In this document: piece after piece, positions 18,625 through 27,174 of the stretch
How the letters are laid out: every line of letters starts with the position of its first letter
Numbering within the stretch: the first letter of the stretch is position 1
Assembly (NCBI GenBank): GCA_003212375.1
Contig: QCPY01000004.1
Location: 1-64,000 of the forward strand
From: Prochlorococcus sp. AG-442-N17
Lineage (GTDB): Bacteria > Cyanobacteriota > Cyanobacteriia > PCC-6307 > Cyanobiaceae
Direction of reading: 5' to 3'
DNA length: 64,000 nt
The notes under the pieces: model-generated
Databases searched by the model: none
Seen by the model: the letters and a program-made list of their open reading frames with translations, nothing else
Told to the model about the DNA's origin: nothing
Translations under genes and position numbers: made by a program

Positions 18625-19674
18625 TATTTGTTTTTTATCATTAATTATCTCTTTTATTAAAACCTGAATTACAACTGCAATTGGCAAAGATAATATTAAT
18701 CCTAAAGGTCCAAAAACATAAGTAAATCCAAATTGAGATATTAATGTCAATCCAGGAAGTAAATTAGTTTTCTTCTTCAAAATAGAAGGCATTATTAAAT
18801 AACTCTCTATATTTTGGATAATTATATAAGAACCTAAAACAGCTAATGGTTTCCAGAAGTTATCTAATAGTGCTATTGATATTGGAAATATTCCACTTAT
18901 TACCGGTCCGATGTTAGGAATTATGTTTAAGATCATTGCAATAATTGCATTTGAAACCACATACTTAACATCTAAAATTGTTAGAGCTATTAAAGATAGT
19001 AAACCAACAGATAAAGAACTTATAACCATTGAAAAAGTCCAATTGGCTAATGCAACATTACATTTATTTAATATAATTCTAAATTTATTTCTATAAACTT
19101 TGGGAATAACCAGTAATATGCCTTCTTTATAAGCTTTAGGTTCAATAGAAATCATAAGACTAACTACTAATACAAATAATATTCTTATCAATCCAGACCC
19201 TAGGTTTCCTGCTAAATTAATTATATTTATAAAGCTTTCTTGAATTGCTTTAGCAATGGTCGCCCCATCTGGGAGAGGCACTACATCATTAACTACTTTG
19301 AATAAATCTATAACGTTTTCAGATTCTTTACCGTAAAGCAAGTCATTAAATTTGTTTAAATTAGAGTTTATCAAGATATTAACTCTTGATAATCCATTTG
19401 GAATATCAATTAATATCTCATTAAACTCTCTTACGAATGGAGGCAATACTAGAGTAGCTATTGCAAATATGATGAATGTTATAACGACTAGCACTATTAA
19501 TAAAGAAATTGATCTTGGAAGTTTTAAACTGCTTTGAATTTGATTACATAAGTTACAAACAACATTTGATATTACTAACGAACAAATTATCAGAAGAATA
19601 AAGTCCCTTAATGTCCATATTATTAATGCGCTAATTGTTAATACAGCAAATTTAAAATAGAGGGAACGATTCAA
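18613..19674 (-). CDS. AI-2E/PerM-family membrane protein
   Basis: 353 residues with about eight predicted membrane helices: two or three at the N-terminus, a central soluble region (about 75-150), and a cluster from about 155 on. The C-terminal part NAIIAMILNIIPNIGPVISG is the family hallmark, with the P-x-x-G-P turn. The family (formerly UPF0118) includes TqsA and Na+/H+ antiporter-like members; the substrate is not predictable. It is 12 bp from psb28 upstream on the same strand and converges with the 60-residue gene. Confidence 0.88.
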   Translation of the reverse strand: MNRSLYFKFAVLTISALIIWTLRDFILLIICSLVISNVVCNLCNQIQSSLKLPRSISLLIVLVVITFIIFAIATLVLPPFVREFNEILIDIPNGLSRVNILINSNLNKFNDLLYGKESENVIDLFKVVNDVVPLPDGATIAKAIQESFINIINLAGNLGSGLIRILFVLVVSLMISIEPKAYKEGILLVIPKVYRNKFRIILNKCNVALANWTFSMVISSLSVGLLSLIALTILDVKYVVSNAIIAMILNIIPNIGPVISGIFPISIALLDNFWKPLAVLGSYIIIQNIESYLIMPSILKKKTNLLPGLTLISQFGFTYVFGPLGLILSLPIAVVIQVLIKEIINDKKQILTS

Positions 19675-19686
19675 TTAAAAAACTGC

Positions 19687-20040
19687 TTACTTCTTTTCAG
19701 AATATCCTAATCCATTTGATTTGGCATAACTATTAGCAAATCTCATGAATCTATCAAAATCAGCTTTAGTTTTCCATATATATATACCCTCTAGAAATAT
19801 TGGATCGCCATCAACAAATTTAACTTTAACTTCTCTAGTTAAAATTTCTCCTTCAGAATCTATCATTCTCATACCTGTAATCTCACCATCTGCAATTGAA
19901 GATAATGCTTGAGGTTTCTCAAAAATAAAAATTGCCTGTCCAGTGTTACCGTCATTACCTCTTGTTAATCTAATCTCTGGAACTACAGGCTCATCTACAC
20001 CATCATAGAACTGAATTTTAGCTTGTTTATCTGCTGCCAT
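19687..20040 (-). CDS. psb28: Photosystem II assembly protein Psb28
   Basis: 117 residues from the ATG at 20040; a TTG 12 bp further upstream would add four residues and is less likely. Psb28 is a cytoplasmic-side factor that binds PSII assembly intermediates (CP43-less RC47 and later ones). Family features seen: [48 protein letters not shown] and the C-terminal [20 protein letters not shown]. It has no signal or membrane helix, as expected. It lies between mnmH and the PerM-type gene on the same strand; the grouping looks coincidental. Confidence 0.96.
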   Translation of the reverse strand: MAADKQAKIQFYDGVDEPVVPEIRLTRGNDGNTGQAIFIFEKPQALSSIADGEITGMRMIDSEGEILTREVKVKFVDGDPIFLEGIYIWKTKADFDRFMRFANSYAKSNGLGYSEKK

Positions 20041-20095
20041 AATAATCTGCAATACAATCTACTATCTTATATTAAAAAAGCGAATTTCGTTAAAA

Positions 20096-21145
20096 TTAAA
20101 ATTTCATAGAATCTTTAAATAATTTCAAAGCCAATTGATTATCAAATATATCTGTCATGTTTATCTTTTTTAGATTATTTTTCCCTATTTTTTCATGTTC
20201 ATAACATTTATCATAATATTCTAAAACTGACTTACAAACCTTTACCCAATCTTTGTTCCTTATTGATTCTATAGCAATTCTTGTTCTTTCTGGACCAAGT
20301 CTTTTCTTTATTCTTATGACAGCATCAATTAGGTCTTTTTCCTCTAAAATACTGTATGTTTTAATTAATTCCTCTAAACGATTTGATTCGCTTTTTATAA
20401 TCTCAATTCTTTCAGCTTTTTTCATTTGTCTGAAAAATTCATGAGGAATTTTACATTTTCCAATATTTGCACTTTCAGCTTCAACAAATATTTTGTAGTT
20501 TTTCCTAAAATTTTTTAATTTCTCAGCTATTAAATTTTCAAATTGTTCATTTGAAGGTTGCTCATTCATTCCAATCCCACCAAATGTACTTCCCCGATGA
20601 CATGCTAATCCCTCTAAATCAATTACCTGATAATTGTTTTCATCAAGTAGTTTTAATAATTTTGTTTTACCCGTTCCTGTTTTACCTCCTATAACCATAA
20701 GTTCCCAATCTTTATTAAAACTATCTAAAGTCCATTTTCTATAGGTTTTATAGCCACCCTTTAAAGTGATATTCTTCAGATTATATTTTTCTAATAGCCA
20801 AGAAATACTCAAAGATCTCATCCCACCTCTTGCACAGTAGATTTTTATAGTAGGTTCAACTAATTTTGAATTATTGTTTGATTTATATAAATTTAAAGCT
20901 TCAATTAAATTGTTAACTATTTTGTCAATTTTATTCGCTAAAAATTCCAAACCTTTAATTACTGCTTTATCTCTTCCATTATTTTTATACAATGTACCAA
21001 TTATTGATCTCTCTTCATTATCAAATAATGGAATATTTATTGAATTTGGTAAATTTCCTTTATAATATTCACCTGGACTTCTAACATCAATAAGAGGTCC
21101 TTTAAACTTCCTGAATTTCTCTAGTTCTTTCCTTTTGCAGTTCAT
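20096..21145 (-). CDS. mnmH: tRNA 2-selenouridine synthase (SelU/MnmH)
   Basis: 349 residues. The N-terminal rhodanese domain (about 1-135) opens IDVRSPGEYYKGNLPNSINI and has the active-site Cys in YCARGGMRS. The C-terminal P-loop domain carries GGKTGTGKTKLL (about 153-164) and the VIDLEGLACHRGS motif typical of the family. SelU replaces sulfur by selenium at the wobble thiouridine of Lys, Glu and Gln tRNAs, with a geranylated intermediate. Its selenophosphate donor SelD is not encoded in this window. It leads a minus-strand run with psb28 and diverges from the GUN4 gene over 33 bp. Confidence 0.92.
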   Translation of the reverse strand: MNCKRKELEKFRKFKGPLIDVRSPGEYYKGNLPNSINIPLFDNEERSIIGTLYKNNGRDKAVIKGLEFLANKIDKIVNNLIEALNLYKSNNNSKLVEPTIKIYCARGGMRSLSISWLLEKYNLKNITLKGGYKTYRKWTLDSFNKDWELMVIGGKTGTGKTKLLKLLDENNYQVIDLEGLACHRGSTFGGIGMNEQPSNEQFENLIAEKLKNFRKNYKIFVEAESANIGKCKIPHEFFRQMKKAERIEIIKSESNRLEELIKTYSILEEKDLIDAVIRIKKRLGPERTRIAIESIRNKDWVKVCKSVLEYYDKCYEHEKIGKNNLKKINMTDIFDNQLALKLFKDSMKF

Positions 21146-21178
21146 TGATAGTTTTAAAAATTAGAAGGTTTATCAGAA

Positions 21179-21898
21179 ATGACAAAAAAAGACCAAGAGG
21201 ATCATTATAAGAGTACATTAAATTTAATTAAAAAGTTTGTTGAATCAAATCAACGAAAAAGGATCAATTTGTTATCAGATATTGAATCCGAAGTTGACAA
21301 CTTGTTTTTTATTGGCAAAAAACTATTTGATGATTTTGAAAGGGATGGTGATGATTGGGCAGCTGGTTGGTTATTACAGATTTTAAAAAAACATAAACCA
21401 CTTTTTTTTAATGACAAAAAATACAATAATTGGTTTATTACTTATTCAGATGAAAATATTAATTATGAAGAATTACAGTTAAAGCTATTAGAACAAAAAT
21501 TTGAAGATGCCGATAGAATAACCAGCTCATTGTTAAGAAAGCTTGCTGGTAAGCTTGCTGAAAACCGTGGATATGTTTTTTATAGTGAAGTTAATAATAT
21601 GTCAGGCACTGATCTTCAAACGATTGATAGATTATGGAATGTTTATTCAAATGGTAAATTTGGTTTTTCAGTTCAAGCTAAGATTTTAAAGTCAGTTGGA
21701 CTCAAATACGAACTGTTATGGCCAAAAATAGGATGGAAAAATGAAGGGTATTGGACAAGATATCCAAATGCATTTAATTGGTCTTTGGATGCTCCTGAAG
21801 GGCATATGCCTTTAATCAATCAACTAAGAGGAGTTAGACTTATGGATTCTATACTCAGACATCCAGCAATTTCAATTAGGCACAAAAACATTCTTTGA
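21179..21898 (+). CDS. GUN4-domain protein, tetrapyrrole-binding
   Basis: 239 residues. The C-terminal about 150 residues form a GUN4 domain: SLLRKLAGKLAENRGYVFYSE, TDLQTIDRLWNVYSNGKFGFSVQ (quoted in part: IDRLWNVYSNGKFGFSVQ), and the region around WKNEGYWTRYPNAFNW near 185. GUN4 binds protoporphyrin IX and Mg-protoporphyrin and activates Mg-chelatase in chlorophyll synthesis. The N-terminal 80 residues are helical (FDDFERDGDDWAAGWLLQ). Cyanobacteria have both a true Gun4 and other proteins sharing the domain, so I give no symbol, though it could be gun4 itself. Alone on its strand with the next gene 49 bp away. Confidence 0.85.
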   Translation: MTKKDQEDHYKSTLNLIKKFVESNQRKRINLLSDIESEVDNLFFIGKKLFDDFERDGDDWAAGWLLQILKKHKPLFFNDKKYNNWFITYSDENINYEELQLKLLEQKFEDADRITSSLLRKLAGKLAENRGYVFYSEVNNMSGTDLQTIDRLWNVYSNGKFGFSVQAKILKSVGLKYELLWPKIGWKNEGYWTRYPNAFNWSLDAPEGHMPLINQLRGVRLMDSILRHPAISIRHKNIL

Positions 21899-21947
21899 TA
21901 TAAGTCTCTTTAATAAGTTAAAATACTATTACTATTGACATATAGTT

Positions 21948-22391
21948 ATGTCCTTTTTTCAGGGCAAAATTCTCTTAAATCTTATTATAAAATTACTCAA
22001 TAGACCATCAATTTATTGGTCTAATTATGAAATACGTTCATCATTACAAATAAGTGATTTTGTAGATTTATTATTAGAACCTATAAAGTCTTCTAACTAT
22101 ACTTATCGTACCAAACTTGGTTTACATGAAGCTCTTATAAATGCTGTGACTCATGGGAATAAATTAGATCCCCATAAATCTATAAGAGTTCGAAGAATAA
22201 TAACTCCAAATTGGTGTGTTTGGCAGATTCAAGATCGAGGTAATGGTTTAGAAATTAATAAAAGAGTATATAAATTACCTAAAGACATTAGCTCATTTAA
22301 TGGTCGTGGTCTTTATATAATTAACGAATGTTTCGACGATATTAGATGGAGTAATAAAGGCAATCGACTACAAGTAGCTCTAAAGAGATGA
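21948..22391 (+). CDS. RsbW-like anti-sigma-factor histidine-kinase-type ATPase
   Basis: 147 residues with a HATPase_c_2 fold. The N box is LGLHEALINAVTHGNKLDP, the G1-like box QDRGNGLEI, and a late glycine box FNGRGLYIINECFD. RsbW/SpoIIAB-type kinases bind a sigma factor and are switched by phosphorylating an STAS antagonist. No STAS protein or PP2C phosphatase is adjacent, so the partners must lie elsewhere. It follows the GUN4 gene by 49 bp and overlaps the convergent 84-residue gene by 12 bp. Confidence 0.85.
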   Translation: MSFFQGKILLNLIIKLLNRPSIYWSNYEIRSSLQISDFVDLLLEPIKSSNYTYRTKLGLHEALINAVTHGNKLDPHKSIRVRRIITPNWCVWQIQDRGNGLEINKRVYKLPKDISSFNGRGLYIINECFDDIRWSNKGNRLQVALKR

Positions 22392-22634
22392 ATGTTTACT
22401 TGGACATGGTTTATCAACGTTAATTCCTTTCAACCATTTAATACTCTCTTCTAAATAATTTATTGCATCTTTTTCGTTCTGTGAAATAAGTAACTGACAT
22501 AAAGCTGCTGAAATAAGCTCGGCAGATCTATTTATTTTCTTCCCTTTTAGTTTATGCCATTGAACGTGATTTATTTTTAATTTATCATTGAGTTTTTGTG
22601 CAAGTAGAATAATATCCTCATCACAATTCTTCAT
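22380..22634 (-). CDS. Conserved-type small cytoplasmic protein, unknown
   Basis: 84 residues, mostly helical: an amphipathic N-terminal helix (LAQKLNDKLKINHVQWHKLKG), then INRSAELISAALCQLLISQ and a third helix ending in KWLKGINVDKPCPSKH. It resembles small helical cyanobacterial proteins often found beside photosynthesis-related genes, but I cannot name a family with confidence. It lies 19 bp downstream of the methyltransferase on the same strand, so it probably shares its transcript, and overlaps the RsbW-like gene tail-to-tail by 12 bp. Confidence 0.65.
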   Translation of the reverse strand: MKNCDEDIILLAQKLNDKLKINHVQWHKLKGKKINRSAELISAALCQLLISQNEKDAINYLEESIKWLKGINVDKPCPSKHSSL

Positions 22635-22653
22635 AACGTTAATTAAGGTTCCT

Positions 22654-23709
22654 TTATTTTATAGCAGACCATACTTTAGTCATGAAAAAAGATTTTGATT
22701 TTATATTATTAAAACCTGTCTCCTCTATTTTAGCGTTTATGTCATCCTTGATGTAATCAGAATAAAATGGTTCATGAAATGATTTATGAAAATTTTCCAT
22801 TATCTCAATAAAATCAGGCGAATCATTAACTTGTATTGAATCGGCAAGAACTAATATTCCTCCAGGCTCTAGGACTCTAAAAAATTCCTTTAATACTTTT
22901 TCTCTTACTGTTCTTGGTAATTCATGAAATAAATATACGCAAGAAATACCTTGAAGACTATTATCTTCAAAAGGTAACTCTTCAGCATTACCTTTGATTA
23001 GTTCAATTAAATCACCCTCTAAATTTGAAATGTATCTACTTGCCTCTTTTAAATACGATCCTGACAAATCAAGTCCTATAATTTTCTCCTTGGCGAATGC
23101 CCCCCTTAATTGTTTAAGGGTTCTTCCTGATCCCGTAGCAACGTCAAGTATTTTTAGAGAACTTTTTGGCATGTTCTTAAAATTATTCAAACCTTCCTTG
23201 AGAGGTTTTATTATTCTTCTTCTCATGGAATCTGCACTCCCGTTAAAAAGAATTTCCACCTGTAAATCATAAATACTTGCAGAAAAGTCAGAAAGATAAC
23301 CATCTGTTTGATGATGAAAATTTCTCAGATAGTATTTTGGATAGTTTTCACTATCAATATTTTTAGGAAGATCCTTATAATTTTGCTTTCTTCTCCTATC
23401 CCATGTGTTTGGCATATCTAGCCAAATCTTTGGATATTGCGTTAAGTATCTCAACCAGGGTTCATCAAATAATAATTTTTTAGGATAAATATTTTTTTCG
23501 GCATCATTCCAATCTTCTTCCCTTAATGAATCCATTGAATTTTGAATATTTATCAAGAGATTTTTATCAATATTAAAATTACCAAAATTATTATCTGGAA
23601 GTATTAAATTCATTAATCTTGTACTAAGTTCCTTATGAGCTAATCCCGCAATACTTTTTCCTTGTTGAAGGGTTTTGTATGCGATTTTAGAAATTTGTTC
23701 TCTTGCCAT
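22654..23709 (-). CDS. Class I S-adenosylmethionine-dependent methyltransferase
   Basis: 351 residues. The C-terminal half is a class I methyltransferase: motif I LKILDVATGSGRTL (about 188-201), IGLDLSGSYLKEA, EELPFEDNSLQGISCVYLFHEL, and EFFRVLEPGGILVLADS. The N-terminal ~130 residues have no obvious domain and include WLRYLTQYPKIWLDMPNTWDRRR. The second half resembles UbiE/menaquinone-type enzymes, so a quinone or lipid substrate is possible but unproven. It is 104 bp from glnA, whose terminator hairpin lies between them. Confidence 0.85.
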   Translation of the reverse strand: MAREQISKIAYKTLQQGKSIAGLAHKELSTRLMNLILPDNNFGNFNIDKNLLINIQNSMDSLREEDWNDAEKNIYPKKLLFDEPWLRYLTQYPKIWLDMPNTWDRRRKQNYKDLPKNIDSENYPKYYLRNFHHQTDGYLSDFSASIYDLQVEILFNGSADSMRRRIIKPLKEGLNNFKNMPKSSLKILDVATGSGRTLKQLRGAFAKEKIIGLDLSGSYLKEASRYISNLEGDLIELIKGNAEELPFEDNSLQGISCVYLFHELPRTVREKVLKEFFRVLEPGGILVLADSIQVNDSPDFIEIMENFHKSFHEPFYSDYIKDDINAKIEETGFNNIKSKSFFMTKVWSAIK

Positions 23710-23737
23710 ATTTAATATTACTTATATATATTCCAAC

Positions 23738-23781
23738 AAAAAAAAAATCATTTTGAGAATTTTTTGTGATGATTCTCAAAA
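23738..23781 (-). terminator. Rho-independent terminator of glnA
   Basis: Read on the minus strand after the glnA stop: a 10 bp inverted repeat (arms 23772-23781 and 23751-23760, sequence ATTCTCAAAA and its complement), an 11-base loop, then a run of ten T (complement of the A-run 23738-23747). The stem is A/T-rich and so weak, but the U-tract is long, and the position between glnA and the methyltransferase gene fits. Confidence 0.7.
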
Positions 23782-23814
23782 AGATTTTAAAAAAGTTTTT
23801 CTTTTTATTTAAAT

Positions 23815-25236
23815 TTAAGCGTCATAGTACATGAAGAATTCATGAGGATGTGGTCTCTGTCTTAATTGCTGAACCTCTTCATATTTAATATCTATAAAAT
23901 TATCTATGAAATCTTCGGTAAAGACACCACCAGCTAACAAATAATCTTTGTCAGATTTAAGAGCATTTAGCGAATCATTTAAGGAAGAAGGTACTGTGTC
24001 TATTTTAGAAAGTTCTTCCGCTGGTAATTCAAATAAGTCAACATCTACACCATCTCCAGGATCAATTTGATTCTTGATTCCGTCAATACCAGCTAACATC
24101 ATCACAGAAAAAGCTAGATAAGGATTAGCAAGTGCGTCACCGGATCTAAATTCTAATCTCTTAGCTTTTGGACTAGGGCCTGTTAAAGGAATTCGAACAG
24201 CTGCTGACCTATTACCTTCTGAATAAACCAAATTTACTGGGGCTTCAAAACCAGGAACAAGTCTTTTGTAGCTATTAGTAGTTGGATTAGTAAATGCAAG
24301 GAATGATGGAGCGTGTTTCAGTATCCCTCCTATGTACCATCTCGCCGTTTGGGAAAGGTTGGCGTATGAACCTTCACCAAAAAATAATGGTTGACCACTT
24401 TTCCACAAGCTTTGGTGGACATGCATTCCTGTCCCATTATCATTAAAAACTGGTTTTGGCATGAATGTAGCTGTTTTACCATATTTCTTGGCAACGTTTC
24501 TTACGACATATTTATATGTCATTACATTATCAGCAGCATTTATTAATGAATCAAATTTCATTCCTAGTTCATGCTGTCCAGCGCCGGCTACTTCATGATG
24601 ATGTTTCTCGGTTGGAATACCTAGTTCTCCCATAAGTAACAGCATTTCAGATCTAATATCTTGAGCCGTGTCATTTGGGGCTACAGGGAAATATCCTTCT
24701 TTATATTGAATTTTATATCCTAAATTGCCTCCTTCTTCTATTCTTCCAGTGTTCCATGGTGCTTCAATAGTATCTACACTATAAAAACAACCACCTTCTT
24801 TTGAGTCATATCTAACATCATCGAATAAAAAGAATTCTGGTTCAGGCCCAAAAAATGCAGTGTCTGCAATTCCAGTTGAATCTAGATATTTTAATGCCTT
24901 TTGAGCTAATGACCTTGGACATCTATCATAAGGTTCTCCACTTCTAGGTTCTTGTATGGAGCAAATCATGCTTAAAGTTTTATGTTTATAAAATGGATCA
25001 ATCCATGCAGTGGTTGAGTCAGGAACCATTGACATGTCTGATGCATTAATAGCTTTCCATCCTCTTATAGAGGATCCATCAAATGCTAGACCCTCAGAAA
25101 ATGATTCCTCCTCAATCATGTCTGATGTCAAAGTAAGATGTTGCCATTTACCATGAATGTCTGTGAATTTTAGATCGATGAGTTCAATTCCTTCATCTTT
25201 AATCTGACTTAAAACATCTTGGGGAGACTTAGACAT
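23815..25236 (-). CDS. glnA: Glutamine synthetase type I
   Basis: 473 residues, the GSI length. It makes glutamine from glutamate, ammonium and ATP, the main nitrogen entry point of the cell. Motifs: [28 protein letters not shown], the metal-site [19 protein letters not shown] (His and Glu ligands), and the [14 protein letters not shown] motif seen as [14 protein letters not shown]. The Tyr of the adenylylation loop used in enterics is not evident in [14 protein letters not shown] (cyanobacteria instead use inactivating factors). The start ATG is at 25236, and an exact NtcA-type promoter lies upstream. Confidence 0.98.
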   Translation of the reverse strand: MSKSPQDVLSQIKDEGIELIDLKFTDIHGKWQHLTLTSDMIEEESFSEGLAFDGSSIRGWKAINASDMSMVPDSTTAWIDPFYKHKTLSMICSIQEPRSGEPYDRCPRSLAQKALKYLDSTGIADTAFFGPEPEFFLFDDVRYDSKEGGCFYSVDTIEAPWNTGRIEEGGNLGYKIQYKEGYFPVAPNDTAQDIRSEMLLLMGELGIPTEKHHHEVAGAGQHELGMKFDSLINAADNVMTYKYVVRNVAKKYGKTATFMPKPVFNDNGTGMHVHQSLWKSGQPLFFGEGSYANLSQTARWYIGGILKHAPSFLAFTNPTTNSYKRLVPGFEAPVNLVYSEGNRSAAVRIPLTGPSPKAKRLEFRSGDALANPYLAFSVMMLAGIDGIKNQIDPGDGVDVDLFELPAEELSKIDTVPSSLNDSLNALKSDKDYLLAGGVFTEDFIDNFIDIKYEEVQQLRQRPHPHEFFMYYDA

Positions 25237-25258
25237 TGCTTTATAAATACCTTCAATA

Positions 25259-25264
25259 AAATTA
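25259..25264 (-). promoter_or_regulatory. -10 element of the NtcA-activated glnA promoter
   Basis: Minus-strand TAATTT, matching the TAN3T -10 of NtcA promoters. It lies exactly 22 bases downstream of the GTAN8TAC box, the canonical class II spacing. The transcript start would fall near 25252, giving a leader of about 15-18 bases before the glnA ATG. Confidence 0.7.
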
Positions 25265-25286
25265 ATAAGTTGATGAGTCTAATTAT

Positions 25287-25300
25287 GTATCTATGGTTAC
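25287..25300. promoter_or_regulatory. NtcA binding site controlling glnA
   Basis: GTATCTATGGTTAC is a perfect GTA-N8-TAC palindrome, the consensus of NtcA, the cyanobacterial nitrogen-control activator. It is 50 bp upstream of the glnA ATG. The 22 bp spacing to TAN3T is right for glnA (minus strand) but not for the divergent aminotransferase gene. NtcA activation under nitrogen limitation with 2-oxoglutarate is known for cyanobacterial glnA. Confidence 0.85.
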
Positions 25301-25449
25301 TTTTTTAACACTTAGTTAGTTCTTTGAGTATTTCAAGTTATATGTTTACTAATTGTTAACTAAAATATTTAAATTGAATTAATTTCTTTAAATATTCTTC
25401 GCTTTCGTAGATATATTAGTTTAGTTTAAAAGTAATAAATCATAAAGTT

Positions 25450-26634
25450 TTGACAGAAACTAAACTCATTTCCACTTTAAATGAAGAGAATTTACCTCAT
25501 CTCGCTAAAACTTATGTTCCCTCAAGACTTTTATTAGGACCTGGCCCTTCAAACGCGCATCCTGAAGTTCTAAAGGCTTTATCTCTTAACCCTATAGGAC
25601 ATCTAGATGAAGCGTATATTGAATTAATGGCTGATGTACAAAAATTACTACGGTATACATGGCAGTGTAATAACAAAATAACTTTACCTATGAGTGGAAC
25701 AGGTAGCGCAGCGATGGAGGCCTCTATTGCAAATTTTGTAGAGCCGGGAGAAAAAATATTAATAGCAAAAAAGGGTTATTTTGGCGATCGTCTGGTAGAT
25801 ATGGCATCTAGATATAAAGCAGATGTCATCGTAATAGAAAAAGATTGGGGAGATGCTTTTACTTTCGAAGAAATAAAATATGCAATTGAAAAAAATAAAC
25901 CATCAATATTTGCAATTGTTCACGCTGAAACATCTACTGGCGTTCTACAACCTCTAGAAGGCATTGGTGATGTATGCAGAGACAATAATTGTTTATTTTT
26001 AGTTGATGCTGTTACATCATTAGGTGCCTTAGATCTTTTTGTCGATGATTGGAAAATTGATATTGCCTATAGTTGCAGTCAAAAAGGTCTAAGCTGCCCA
26101 CCAGGACTAAGTCCTTTTACTATGAATTATAGAGCTGAAGACAAACTTGGTTCAAGAAACTCTAAAGTCCCTAATTGGTACTTAGATTTATCTTTATTGA
26201 ATAGATATTGGGGATCAGATCGTGTTTACCACCATACTGCTCCAGTCAACATGAATTATGCAATAAGAGAGGGTCTGCGTTTAATTGCCAATCAAGGTTT
26301 AGAAAATATTTGGAAAAGGCATAACTTAAATGCAATAAAACTATGGAAAGGCCTAGAAAGTTTAGGAATCGAGCTTCATGTTTCTAATGAATTTAGATTA
26401 CCTACTCTAACAACTATAAAGATACCTCATGGTGTTAATGGAGAAGCATTTAAAAATCATTTGTTAAAAAATTTTGGAATCGAGATAGGAAACGGATTAG
26501 GAGCATTATCTACAAAAGTATGGCGGATTGGATTAATGGGATATAATTCCACTGAAGAAAATGTAGACCTTTTATTAAATTTATTTGATAGTGAATTAAA
26601 GAAATTCTCTATTTTTGATTCCTCAAATTTTTAA
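25450..26634 (+). CDS. Class V aminotransferase, alanine/serine-glyoxylate type
   Basis: 394 residues. PLP enzyme of the alanine-glyoxylate family: LLLGPGPSNAHPEVLKAL, GTGSAAMEASIANFVEPGEK, VHAETSTGVLQPLEGIG, the Asp of FLVDAVTSLGAL, and the PLP-Lys in SCSQKGLSCPPGLSP. It probably removes photorespiratory glyoxylate by transamination to glycine; its relatives were once annotated as a hydrogenase small subunit, which is wrong. The start is a TTG at 25450, the best fit though a later start cannot be ruled out. Its end overlaps tadA by 26 bp. Confidence 0.88.
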   Translation: MTETKLISTLNEENLPHLAKTYVPSRLLLGPGPSNAHPEVLKALSLNPIGHLDEAYIELMADVQKLLRYTWQCNNKITLPMSGTGSAAMEASIANFVEPGEKILIAKKGYFGDRLVDMASRYKADVIVIEKDWGDAFTFEEIKYAIEKNKPSIFAIVHAETSTGVLQPLEGIGDVCRDNNCLFLVDAVTSLGALDLFVDDWKIDIAYSCSQKGLSCPPGLSPFTMNYRAEDKLGSRNSKVPNWYLDLSLLNRYWGSDRVYHHTAPVNMNYAIREGLRLIANQGLENIWKRHNLNAIKLWKGLESLGIELHVSNEFRLPTLTTIKIPHGVNGEAFKNHLLKNFGIEIGNGLGALSTKVWRIGLMGYNSTEENVDLLLNLFDSELKKFSIFDSSNF

Positions 26635-27106
26635 ACCATATTTTTATTCTATTTTTACAATCTTTCTCTAATATACCTCCAATTACTTTCATTTTATGAT
26701 GAGCACTAGCATGTTTAGATAAATCTATAGATCCCCCTAATCCTCCTCTTTTTTCATCCTCTGCGCCGAAAATTACTTTTCCCATTCTTGCTTGAATTAA
26801 TGCTGCAGCGCACATTGTACAGGGTTCTAAATTTACAATGATACTGCAATCATTAAATCGCCAATCATTTTTAATTAAAGCAGCTTGCCTAAGTGCTATT
26901 AATTCTGCATGGCCTAGTGGGTCATTATTAGTTTCCCTTTTATTGCTACCTCTACCAATACATCTTCCTTCTTTATCAATTATTAAGGCCGTTATTGGCA
27001 ATTCAACCCTCCCTACTTCATCTGATCTTCGTAAAATTGATTTCATCCATTTAACATATTTTAAGTAAGTAATTTCTTTATATTGAATTTCTTTATGATG
27101 ATTCAT
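26609..27106 (-). CDS. tadA: tRNA-specific adenosine deaminase
   Basis: 165 residues from ATG 27106; an upstream GTG at 27148 would add 14 residues. TadA turns adenosine 34 of tRNA-Arg(ACG) into inosine. The zinc cytidine-deaminase signature is complete: HAELIALRQ (His ligand and catalytic Glu) and NLEPCTMCAAALIQARMGKV (PCxxC ligands), then GAEDEKRGGLGGSIDL. The shorter start fits better because the family begins with a short helix. Convergent overlap with the aminotransferase gene of 26 bp. Confidence 0.93.
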   Translation of the reverse strand: MNHHKEIQYKEITYLKYVKWMKSILRRSDEVGRVELPITALIIDKEGRCIGRGSNKRETNNDPLGHAELIALRQAALIKNDWRFNDCSIIVNLEPCTMCAAALIQARMGKVIFGAEDEKRGGLGGSIDLSKHASAHHKMKVIGGILEKDCKNRIKIWFKNLRNQK

Positions 27107-27174
27107 TATTATTAATTGTAATTCTTGTTTATAAATATCATAAACCACCTAATTATTAATTCTTTTTTTAGAAA

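Noticed and set aside
25301..25328. NtcA activation of the aminotransferase gene from the same box
   Set aside because: The sequence 22 bases downstream on the plus strand (TTTGAG) is not TAN3T.
25450..26634. Soluble hydrogenase small subunit
   Set aside because: An old annotation for such proteins; the motifs are of a PLP class V aminotransferase.
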